Source: Enteractinococcus helveticum (lineage in GTDB: Bacteria; Actinomycetota; Actinomycetes; Actinomycetales; Micrococcaceae). From it: a stretch of DNA of 33,970 bases. The DNA is taken from the NCBI RefSeq assembly GCF_020742345.1, contig NZ_DYXC01000032.1:1-33970 (forward strand), written 5' to 3'. The notes under the pieces were generated by a model. It made no database searches. It saw only the letters and a program-made list of their open reading frames with translations, and was not told the DNA's origin. A program made the position numbers and the translations under genes. Shown piece by piece: positions 24,768-31,779 of the stretch (position 1 is its first letter; each line of letters starts with the position of its first letter).

Positions 24768-25910
24768 TTACGAAAACATAACAAGCAGATACAGCACGAA
24801 GGTCATCAGATGAGCGGCACCGTGTAGTGCGGTGACTTTCTTACCGAGCATTGCAATCATGGTCAGCACCATGGTAAGCACCAGCAATAGCAAGTTTTCG
24901 GGTTCTTCGGCCAGGATCACAGTTTGCCCGGTGAATAGCCCGCTCAACAAAACGGCTGGAATCGTTAGCCCTACCGTAGATACCAGCGCTCCATGACAGA
25001 GGTTGCTGACACGTTGCATTTCACCAAACGCGGCCGCACGGATCGCGGTAAGCGTTTCCGGTAGGAATACGATCGCCGCAATCAAGATGCCCGACAGTGC
25101 GACCGGGGCTCCAACACGATCCAGTCCAAAGTCGAGCAGGGTTGCCATATCGTGGGACAGCAGCACGATGGGAAGAACGGTCAGGACCAAGACGATGCTG
25201 CGGGAGAGTATTTCACCGCGGTGCTGTGTCAGCACTCGACTGATGCTCGTGTCGACCCGGTTGGCTGGAGCCGACGGAATTTCGTTTAACGTGATGTCTT
25301 GAAAATCGGCACGCTGTGGTCCCATCTGACGGTACAAGAAGTATCCGTACATGCTCAGGGTCAGGATAGCGACAACGGTGGCTGCCCCGGGCACATAGGC
25401 GCCGTTATCGCCAAGAAAATGTGGGAAGGCAAATGCAACGGCTAGGAGCACAACCAGAATAGACACATAGGACGATGCGCCAACGCTATTGGGTCGCAAA
25501 TTCTTGTGACGGCTGCTTCCTACAATGAGTGCCACACCGATGACTAAGTTCAAAATAATCATTGATACGGCCATGACAGAGTCTCTGGCAATGGTTGGAT
25601 AATCGCCAGGACCGAGCATGACTGCTGAAATCAAGATGACCTCGATTATAACGATCGATAAGGTCAGCACTAATGTCCCATAAGGATCCCCCAGACGGCG
25701 TGCTAAATGCTCAGCATGGGTCACGACTCCGAACGCACAGATAACGATAACGACGACGATTGCTGCCAGTATCCCGAAAAGCATCGGTGTGGCAATCGGG
25801 CTGTCTAGCATAGGGCTAGCCAGAAACATCGTCAGGACAGCGCCCCATCCCAGGAGCAGTTGCAGTACCACGGTGGGGCTGATGATAGCGCGCAATATTG
25901 GCAAAAACAC
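24768..25910 (-). CDS. chaA: ChaA-type calcium/sodium:proton antiporter
   Basis: 380 residues, about 11 membrane helices. The two alpha-repeat signatures of the CaCA superfamily are visible: LARRLGDPYGTLVLTLSIVIIEV in the first half and FLPETLTAIRAAAFGEMQRVSNLCHGALVSTVGLT in the second, with the acidic residues (Glu in IIEV, Glu in LPET) that carry cation and proton. A central hydrophilic loop (FQDITLNEIPSAPANR) joins the halves. Acts in the cytoplasmic membrane to expel Ca2+ or Na+/K+. The start is GTG at 25908-25910. The leader carries two similar hairpins, so control at the RNA level is possible. Confidence 0.88.
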   Translation of the reverse strand: MFLPILRAIISPTVVLQLLLGWGAVLTMFLASPMLDSPIATPMLFGILAAIVVVIVICAFGVVTHAEHLARRLGDPYGTLVLTLSIVIIEVILISAVMLGPGDYPTIARDSVMAVSMIILNLVIGVALIVGSSRHKNLRPNSVGASSYVSILVVLLAVAFAFPHFLGDNGAYVPGAATVVAILTLSMYGYFLYRQMGPQRADFQDITLNEIPSAPANRVDTSISRVLTQHRGEILSRSIVLVLTVLPIVLLSHDMATLLDFGLDRVGAPVALSGILIAAIVFLPETLTAIRAAAFGEMQRVSNLCHGALVSTVGLTIPAVLLSGLFTGQTVILAEEPENLLLLVLTMVLTMIAMLGKKVTALHGAAHLMTFVLYLLVMFS

Positions 25911-25927
25911 GGAAACGGCCTTTCTGT

Positions 25928-25971
25928 GGGCCGTCCCAATGTGGTTTACAACGCTCGGGCCGTCCCGAGCG
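25928..25971 (-). other. Paired GGGCCGTCCC hairpins in the antiporter leader
   Basis: The 10-mer GGGCCGTCCC occurs at 25928-25937 and 25957-25966, 29 bases apart. The second is embedded in an 8-bp perfect stem (CGCTCGGG 25952-25959, CCCGAGCG 25964-25971) with a 4-base loop. On the minus strand both present GGG-ACGG-CCC. They lie between the upstream NTF2-like gene stop and the antiporter GTG, so they may be a terminator or a leader regulatory RNA. Confidence 0.45.
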
Positions 25972-25991
25972 CGCGCTTGATAATGCCCATC

Positions 25992-26393
25992 TTAGCCATC
26001 TTCGTGTTCAATGACGTAACTACGAATTTCTTTGATTTTCGCGGTCTTGGTGTGACCGCTAAACCGTAGCACGTGATTGAACACCTTCCGATCGCCGGCC
26101 GCCGCGATGATGACTCCGTCGGCAGCGCATTCGGTCCCGTGAGTAATTACGGTGTGGAGTTTCAGTTCGATTATCGAGGGTTGTTGCGCTAGCCATTCAC
26201 GCACTGCTTGCTTAGATGTCAGCTGGGTAGAGCCGAAAATCTCCCAGTGGAGGGTGTCGCTGAGCATCTCTACCACTGCATTGTCACGTCGCTCGTAGAC
26301 GGCGATCAAAAAGTCACGAACAACTGCTTTCCGGGGTGCGTTGCCGCAGTGTTCGGGAATGTCGATCACTGAAAGAGTCCTGGGCTCTGCCAT
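25992..26393 (-). CDS. NTF2-like / SnoaL-type small protein
   Basis: 133 residues with the NTF2-like pattern: VVRDFLIAVYERRDNAVVEMLSDTLHWEIFGS (helices then first strand), SKQAVREWLAQQP, and a C-terminal sheet with VFNHVLRFSGHTKTAKIKEIRSYVIEHEDG. The cone-shaped fold is used by isomerases, hydrolases and stress proteins; no catalytic set can be assigned here. AAAAGGAA precedes ATG 26393. It stops 81 bases ahead of the antiporter start on the same strand. Confidence 0.78.
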   Translation of the reverse strand: MAEPRTLSVIDIPEHCGNAPRKAVVRDFLIAVYERRDNAVVEMLSDTLHWEIFGSTQLTSKQAVREWLAQQPSIIELKLHTVITHGTECAADGVIIAAAGDRKVFNHVLRFSGHTKTAKIKEIRSYVIEHEDG

Positions 26394-26445
26394 CAGGATT
26401 GTTCCTTTTCAGGAGTCGCTGTCTGGGTTGATCTTCCAGTATGCC

Positions 26446-26808
26446 TCATGCTGATTTGGGTGTATACCTGAGCCAGACCACACCATCGCCAAGGTGTTCC
26501 ATATGGGCAAGATCATATGCCTTATCTTCAGGGGTCGTGTTTGGCTCGCGGGCGGTGAAGAACCGGGCGGCTGCTGGATCGCCGTTGGCAATAGGTGCCA
26601 GGATCATACTGACTTCAACCACAAGACCTTGCTGCCTAAACGACCAGTTGATGGTTCCTCCCCCACCAACCATGAGGCGTTTGATCCCGTGTGAGTGCAG
26701 CTTTTCCAGCATGAGTTCGTAATCGATCTGCTCTTCACCGGCGATGATGTACGAGATGCCCATGCGACGCAGGAAGGCTTTATAGGCTTTCTTGATGACC
26801 GTGCTCAC
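26446..26808 (-). pseudogene. 5'-truncated RibD C-terminal/dihydrofolate-reductase-like gene
   Basis: The 120 residues from a GTG at 26808 match only the C-terminal half of RibD-type reductases: AYKAFLRRMGISYIIAGEEQ, LHSHGIKRLMVGGGGTINWSF and the end strand GDGVVWLRY. Full members are about 220-240 residues with an N-terminal substrate and NADPH part that is absent. Homology stops within about 15 codons of 26808, exactly where the opposing regulator fragment begins, so the start is a remnant and the protein is probably inactive. It ends close to the NTF2-like gene (26393). Confidence 0.68.
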
Positions 26809-26822
26809 GATTTTTTTATTCG

Positions 26823-27164
26823 GATGGGGAAGCCTTCGCTGATATTACTGTGGCAATTTTGCGAACGGAGGCTGGACGCAACCCACATAATAAGAGTCTG
26901 CATGACTTGACTGGTGAGTTGAGCACACGAAGTGAAGATTTTTGTAGCAGGTGGAGTCACCAATTTGTGCGGCACCACGGGACCGGTTCCAAAACCTTCA
27001 ACCACTCGTTAGTGGGTGAGCTGGCCTACGAAGGCATGCACATGGCAGCAGACCCCGGACTCACGCTGACGATTTATGCGGCGGAGCCGGATTCCACTTC
27101 TGCGGAACGCCTGCAGCTCTTGGCCAATTGGGCAGCCACCGAATATCGGGATGTTCGCCGCTAA
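26823..27164 (+). pseudogene. 5'-truncated XRE-family regulator (MmyB-like ligand-binding domain only)
   Basis: From about 26823 the plus-strand frame reads EAFADITVAILRTEAGRNP..., GELSTRSEDF, FNHSLVGELAYEG, LTLTIYAAEPDSTSAERLQLLANWA, ending VRR at 27164. This is the C-terminal MmyB-like domain of XRE transcription factors. The N-terminal helix-turn-helix (about 80 residues) and the first part of the ligand domain are missing, because the sequence upstream belongs to the RibD-like fragment on the other strand. A GTG at 26850 could start a 104-residue product, but without the DNA-binding domain it cannot work as a normal regulator. Confidence 0.72.
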
Positions 27165-27256
27165 ATACTATTTTGCATGAGCAATGGTGGCCTGTTGTCT
27201 TCGGCCAATTCAACACATTGCTGGAACTGTTGGGAAGTTGCGCTAGCAGGGGTACT

Positions 27257-27277
27257 GCCAGGGCTCCCTCCCCTGGC
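27257..27277 (-). terminator. Weak hairpin terminator after the importer ATPase gene
   Basis: GCCAGGG (27257-27263) and CCCTGGC (27271-27277) form a 7-bp stem with a 7-base loop, 6 bases beyond the ATPase stop. There is no T-run on the minus strand; actinobacterial terminators often lack one. Low confidence. Confidence 0.4.
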
Positions 27278-27282
27278 GCGGG

Positions 27283-28398
27283 TTAGGCACCGGTACCGAC
27301 GAGGCGTTCAGTGTTGGCATCGAAGAAAAGCACTCTGTGGGCGTCGGCAACCAGTGTGATACGTTCCCCGGCCACTGGGTCTTGGTCTTTACCAATCCGA
27401 GCGACCATTTGTGTGCCATTGGGTGCGCCGTGGACAGCACCGTAAACATAGGTATCGGACCCCACGGATTCCACGAGTTTGATATCCATGGTGATCCGGT
27501 CAGTATCGCCGTCGGGATCCACGATGGCTTCTGCTGGCACGAAGAGGTCTTCTGGTCGAACACCGACGACGACGTCGTCGTGGGAAAACTCTAGCTCGGC
27601 CGGGACGGGCACGAGGTTGCGACCGACGCGCACGAATCGGCCGGTGCCGTTGGACTCGAGTCTGCCGGGCATCAGGTTCATGGTCGGTGAGCCGATGAAG
27701 CTTGCAACAAAGAGCGTTTCGGGGCGATTATAGAGGTCTTTGGGGCGGCCGACCTGTTCGATTCGGCCTTGATTCATGACGACGACGCGGTCGCCCATGG
27801 TCATGGCTTCGGTTTGGTCGTGGGTGACGTAGACGGTGGTGACCCCCAGGTTGCGTTGCAGCTGGAGGATTTGGCCGCGGGTTTGCACACGCAATTTGGC
27901 ATCCAGGTTGGATAACGGTTCGTCCATGAGAAAGACTTGCGGGTTGCGTACGATGGCTCGACCCATGGCTACGCGTTGGCGCTGACCGCCGGACAGTTGT
28001 CGGGGTTTGCGGTCCAAGTACTGGTCGATGTCCAACAATTCGGCGGCTTTTTGGATGCGCGCGATGCGTTCGTCTTTGGGCATTTTGGCGTTCTTGAGCG
28101 CGAACTCCATGTTGCCGGCAACAGTCATGTGCGGATAGAGGGCGTAGTTTTGGAACACCATGGCGATGTCGCGTTCGGCGGCGGGCACGGTGGTGACGTC
28201 GTCGTTATCAAATGCCACGGTGCCTTCGGTGGGCAGTTCCAGACCGGCCAGCATGCGCAGGGTGGTGGATTTGCCGCAGCCGGACGGGCCCACGAGGACG
28301 AGGAATTCGCCGTCGTTGATGTCCAGGTTGATGTCTTGGACCGCATTACGTGTGGCACCGGAATAGCACAGGCCGACGTTTGACAGGGTGACGCGCAT
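27283..28398 (-). CDS. ugpC: ABC importer ATPase of the MsmK/UgpC (CUT1) family
   Basis: 371 residues. Walker A GPSGCGKST at 37-45, Gln83 in the Q-loop, signature LSGGQ 135-139, Walker B FLMDE with Glu160, and His193 in THDQTEA. From about 245 a TOBE-type regulatory domain follows (VVVGVRPEDLFVP, LVESVGSDTYVYGAV), as in ATPases shared by carbohydrate importers. AAGGAG is 9 bases before ATG 28398. It is the last gene of the importer operon, 80 bases after the binding-protein gene, with a GC-rich stem-loop in the gap. Confidence 0.92.
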   Translation of the reverse strand: MRVTLSNVGLCYSGATRNAVQDINLDINDGEFLVLVGPSGCGKSTTLRMLAGLELPTEGTVAFDNDDVTTVPAAERDIAMVFQNYALYPHMTVAGNMEFALKNAKMPKDERIARIQKAAELLDIDQYLDRKPRQLSGGQRQRVAMGRAIVRNPQVFLMDEPLSNLDAKLRVQTRGQILQLQRNLGVTTVYVTHDQTEAMTMGDRVVVMNQGRIEQVGRPKDLYNRPETLFVASFIGSPTMNLMPGRLESNGTGRFVRVGRNLVPVPAELEFSHDDVVVGVRPEDLFVPAEAIVDPDGDTDRITMDIKLVESVGSDTYVYGAVHGAPNGTQMVARIGKDQDPVAGERITLVADAHRVLFFDANTERLVGTGA

Positions 28399-28424
28399 TG
28401 GGAGTGTTCTCCTTGCGGGGCTAG

Positions 28425-28456
28425 CGGCGGGGACGAAACTGTTGCTGTCCCCGCCG
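28425..28456 (-). other. Stem-loop between binding-protein and ATPase genes
   Basis: CGGCGGGGAC (28425-28434) and GTCCCCGCCG (28447-28456) form a 10-bp perfect GC stem with a 12-base loop. There is no T-run after it on the minus strand. Such hairpins after binding-protein genes often protect the upstream mRNA from 3' decay and lower expression of the next gene. Confidence 0.6.
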
Positions 28457-28478
28457 TGATGTGATGGTTTTTGCGGGG

Positions 28479-29816
28479 TTAGTTGTCTAGCACTGGTGCT
28501 AGGTCGGAGTCATAGAGACCCTGGAGCGTGGTTTGAAGCTCGGTGAGGGTTTCGTCAACATCGGCCTCGGTGGTCAGAATGTTCTGCAGGGTCTGGGACA
28601 GGTTGAGGTCACCGCCGGGCAAAAAGACGCGGGCAAAGTCCTGGGAGCGGGCGTTTTCTAACTGGTTGACGGCAACTTCGAAGGCCGGGGTGTCGGCATA
28701 GACCTCAGACATGTCAGCATCGGTGCGCACTGGCAAGTAGCCGGTGCCTTCGGAGAAGGTGGCGGTGTTTTCTGCGTTGGTAACGAAGTCGATAAACATT
28801 GCGGCAGCGACTTTATTTTCGGCCGGGGCTTTTTCGGCGATGCTCAGCCCGGCACCACCGGTTGGGACCACGGCGTTGTCACCGGTTGAACCCAGTGGCA
28901 AAAAGCCAACACCAACTTCGAAGTCAGCGGTTTCCAGGATGCCCGATAGCGAACCGGTGGAGGCAACAACCTGACTGACAGCACCCGCGGAGAAGTCGGT
29001 ACCCGGGTCGCCGGATACGACGGTGGCCCAGCCCTCATCCACGGCGTCCTGGGCGAATTCCAGGGCCTCGACGGTTTCATCGGATGAGACGGCGGAGAAG
29101 TCCCAGTCGTTGGACCAGGCGCCACCGTTAGCCCAGATGAGGTTGGACATGGTCCAGGCTGGGTATTCGGCTTGGGGTGGGAAACCAAATGGTGAGGCGC
29201 CCGTGTCAGCATCGGCAAGGGCGGTGGAATATTCTTCGACGTCTTCCCAGGTTTCTGGGGCGTCCGTCAGGCCGGCTGCTTCGTAGTGGTCGGCGTTGTA
29301 GTAGAACAACGGGGTGGAACGCGCGTATGGGGCGCCGTAGTGGGAGCCCTCATACAGGTAGTCGCCGTACAGTGCGTCCTGGTAGGTCGACGTGTCGGCG
29401 CCGATTTCTTCAAATAACGGGTCGATGGGTGCCAGCGAGCCGTTGAGATAGTTGGTGAACCAGGTGGCATCAGATAATACGACGACGTCGCCGACGTCAC
29501 CGGAGGCCTGGGCGGTTTGGAAGCGTTCTGAAACTTCTTCGTAGTTTGCGCCGGCGGTGACGAGTTCAACGCTGATACCGGTTTCTTCTTCGAAGGCTGC
29601 GATCAGATCGCGTTCGATGTCGATTGAGCCGCCAGGGTGGTTGGACCAGAAGGTGATCGAATCGGCTGGTTCGACCCCGGATATATCGGCGGCTGCTGCT
29701 TCGGCGTCGTCGGCGGTGCTTCCGGTCGATGGGCCGCACGCGGTAAAGAGTAGTGCGGAGGCAGCCAAGATCGCGCCGGTGGCCAGCCGCTTGCGGCCGG
29801 TGAAGAAGGTTGACAT
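28479..29816 (-). CDS. Ugp-like extracellular solute-binding lipoprotein
   Basis: 445 residues. The N-terminus MSTFFTGRKR, a hydrophobic core and LFTAC with Cys27 is a lipoprotein signal, so the protein is tethered outside the membrane. ITFWSNHPGG, IAAFEEETGISVELV and YGAPYARSTPLFYYNADHYEAAGL are typical of CUT1 binding proteins, and the RSTPLFYYN phrase is especially like UgpB. Glycerol-3-phosphate, glycerophosphodiesters or an oligosaccharide are the likely ligands; I cannot decide between them. It lies between the permease genes and the ATPase gene. Confidence 0.88.
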   Translation of the reverse strand: MSTFFTGRKRLATGAILAASALLFTACGPSTGSTADDAEAAAADISGVEPADSITFWSNHPGGSIDIERDLIAAFEEETGISVELVTAGANYEEVSERFQTAQASGDVGDVVVLSDATWFTNYLNGSLAPIDPLFEEIGADTSTYQDALYGDYLYEGSHYGAPYARSTPLFYYNADHYEAAGLTDAPETWEDVEEYSTALADADTGASPFGFPPQAEYPAWTMSNLIWANGGAWSNDWDFSAVSSDETVEALEFAQDAVDEGWATVVSGDPGTDFSAGAVSQVVASTGSLSGILETADFEVGVGFLPLGSTGDNAVVPTGGAGLSIAEKAPAENKVAAAMFIDFVTNAENTATFSEGTGYLPVRTDADMSEVYADTPAFEVAVNQLENARSQDFARVFLPGGDLNLSQTLQNILTTEADVDETLTELQTTLQGLYDSDLAPVLDN

Positions 29817-29859
29817 ATTTGGGTGTCCTCTCGGTGATGGGGTGTGGTTTCTCCGGTGG

Positions 29860-30705
29860 TTATTTGACCGCGCCCTGAGTCAGGCCGGCCACAATGTAGC
29901 GCTGCAGGGCAGCGAAGATGATGAGTACTGGGATAATGACTAACACAGCACCGGCCATGAGGATGCCGTAGGATCCGGTGGATGATTCAATTGAGTTCAG
30001 CAGGTTCAAGCCGACCGGTAGGGTCATTTTGTCGGCCGAGTCGACGATGATTAGCGGCCACAAGAAGTTGTTCCATTCATTGACGATGGTCACCAGCGAT
30101 ACGGTGGCAATGGTGGGCATGGTTACGGGGACCAGCACCGTCCAGAGGCGTTTCCAATGACCGGCCCCGTCGAGTTCGGCGGCTTCAACCAGTGCGTATG
30201 GCACCGTTTTGAATTGCTGACGCAGCAAGAACGTGCCAAAGGCGGTGCCCAGGCCGGGCAGGATGATGCCCCACAGGGTGTTGCGCCCGCCTAAGGCCGA
30301 GATGGTCAGGTAATTGGGTAGGATCGCGACTTCCGGTGGGACCATCAGGGCGACCAGGATGCCCAGAAAGATGACGTTTTTGAACCGGACGTTAATGAAG
30401 ACCAGCGCATAGGCGGTGGTGATGGCCAGCAGGACCTTGATAAATGACCCGACCGCGGTGGTGAGAATCGAGTTCAAAAACACTTGGCCCAGAGGTACGC
30501 GCTCGGCGACCTGGCCGTAGTTTTCGATCGTTGGTTCCTCCGGCAAGAAGGTCGGTGTGGTCGTGACGATTTCGGCTACGGGTTTGAACGATGAGATCAC
30601 CATCCACAACAGCGGCAATACGACGATGAGTAGGGCCAGCAGCATGGGCAGATACCCGCAGGCGATGGCCGAGGCGAGGTTGCGAGGGGTCAGGGCGCGT
30701 TTCAT
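29860..30705 (-). CDS. ABC importer permease, UgpE/MalG type
   Basis: 281 residues, six membrane helices. The EAA loop that contacts the ATPase reads EAAELDGAGHWKRLWTVLVPVTMPTI near the middle, and the N-terminal PLLWMVISSFKP segment is the usual MalG/UgpE start. ATG 30705 overlaps the previous gene's stop by 4 bases (ATGA), so translation is coupled. It forms the membrane channel with the preceding permease. Confidence 0.92.
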   Translation of the reverse strand: MKRALTPRNLASAIACGYLPMLLALLIVVLPLLWMVISSFKPVAEIVTTTPTFLPEEPTIENYGQVAERVPLGQVFLNSILTTAVGSFIKVLLAITTAYALVFINVRFKNVIFLGILVALMVPPEVAILPNYLTISALGGRNTLWGIILPGLGTAFGTFLLRQQFKTVPYALVEAAELDGAGHWKRLWTVLVPVTMPTIATVSLVTIVNEWNNFLWPLIIVDSADKMTLPVGLNLLNSIESSTGSYGILMAGAVLVIIPVLIIFAALQRYIVAGLTQGAVK

Positions 30706-31667
30706 GCGTAGTGCACCTTCTTCTCCACGAACCGGATCTGGATGAATGTGACCAGAAACAACACGACGAATAACACCACGGAGATGGCCGCGGAGTAGCC
30801 GGCACGCTGGTAGGCGCCGAAGGACTGCAGGTAGACCTCAAACAGGATGGTGTTGGTACCGTTGCCGGTTGGGGTCATGATGCGCAGCACGTCGAAGGCT
30901 TGCATGGATGACAGGATGCTGGTGATCAGAATGAAGAACATGGTGGGACTGAGCAGTGGCAGGGTGACCTTGAAAAATGTGCGGACGGCGCCGGCACGGT
31001 CGATAGCTGCGGCTTCAAACAGATCGTTGGAAATGGACTGCAACCCGGCCAGAAAGATGACGGCACAGTACCCTAGGTTCTTCCAGATGTAGACGATGAT
31101 GACCATCAACAAGGCCAGATCTGGATCCAAGAACCATTCGGGAGAATTTTGCCCGAAGTAGGCAAATACGTGGCTGAGCACCCCCAGATTGGGGTCAAAA
31201 ATGAAGCTCCACACTAAGCCGATCCCCACACCGGAGAGCACATAGGGTGAGAACACTGCGGTGCGCACGACGGTACGACCGGGCAGTTTGCGGTTCAACA
31301 CCACGGCTAGCAGCAGGCCCAGAACCATTGATCCAACCACGGTGGCCACGGTGAAGATAATCGTGACGCGCCAGACTTCCAGTCCGGTCTCCGAGGTAAA
31401 GAACTGGGTGTAATTCTCCAGGCCGATAAACGTGGCCGTATCGGACCCAAGGCGCCAGTTGAGCAGCGAGTAGCGAATATTGGCGATTAGCGGGTAGTAA
31501 ATGAACAGCAGGATGAGGGCAATATTCGGTCCGGCAAAAAGTAAGAAGGTCGTCCAGTTTTTTCTGGAACGTGCCCGGCGAGCTTGCTTATGCTGTTGCG
31601 CTGTATGGCGAACAACCGGGGTCCGTTGTTCTGGATCTGCCTTGATAGCCGGTGGTCTGATGGACAT
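30702..31667 (-). CDS. ABC importer permease, UgpA/MalF type
   Basis: 321 residues: a basic, polar N-terminal tail (about 40 residues) then six membrane helices. The EAA loop is EAAAIDRAGAVRTFFKVTLPLLSPT; GLENYTQFF is a common UgpA/MsmF feature. It is the first gene of the importer operon. No Shine-Dalgarno lies before ATG 31667, and a -10-like hexamer ends 8 bases upstream, so the mRNA may be leaderless. Confidence 0.92.
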   Translation of the reverse strand: MSIRPPAIKADPEQRTPVVRHTAQQHKQARRARSRKNWTTFLLFAGPNIALILLFIYYPLIANIRYSLLNWRLGSDTATFIGLENYTQFFTSETGLEVWRVTIIFTVATVVGSMVLGLLLAVVLNRKLPGRTVVRTAVFSPYVLSGVGIGLVWSFIFDPNLGVLSHVFAYFGQNSPEWFLDPDLALLMVIIVYIWKNLGYCAVIFLAGLQSISNDLFEAAAIDRAGAVRTFFKVTLPLLSPTMFFILITSILSSMQAFDVLRIMTPTGNGTNTILFEVYLQSFGAYQRAGYSAAISVVLFVVLFLVTFIQIRFVEKKVHYA

Positions 31668-31675
31668 AGTTGTCG

Positions 31676-31681
31676 AGATTA
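31676..31681 (-). promoter_or_regulatory. Putative -10 of a leaderless importer transcript
   Basis: On the minus strand TAATCT fits the actinobacterial TANNNT -10 pattern and ends 8 bases before ATG 31667, placing the transcript start at or next to the A of ATG. No good -35 is visible at the normal distance. Confidence 0.35.
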
Positions 31682-31779
31682 ACAGTGGTTAGTAGACGGT
31701 TAGGGACTGGTGGGTCAACGAATCCTAAACCTGGGGTAAACGAGTCCGGTTTTGTCGGCAACGTCATAGAGTGGAAGCG

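Noticed and set aside
27937..28383. 148-residue plus-strand open frame over the importer ATPase
   Set aside because: Antisense to Walker A, signature and Walker B motifs; no independent support.
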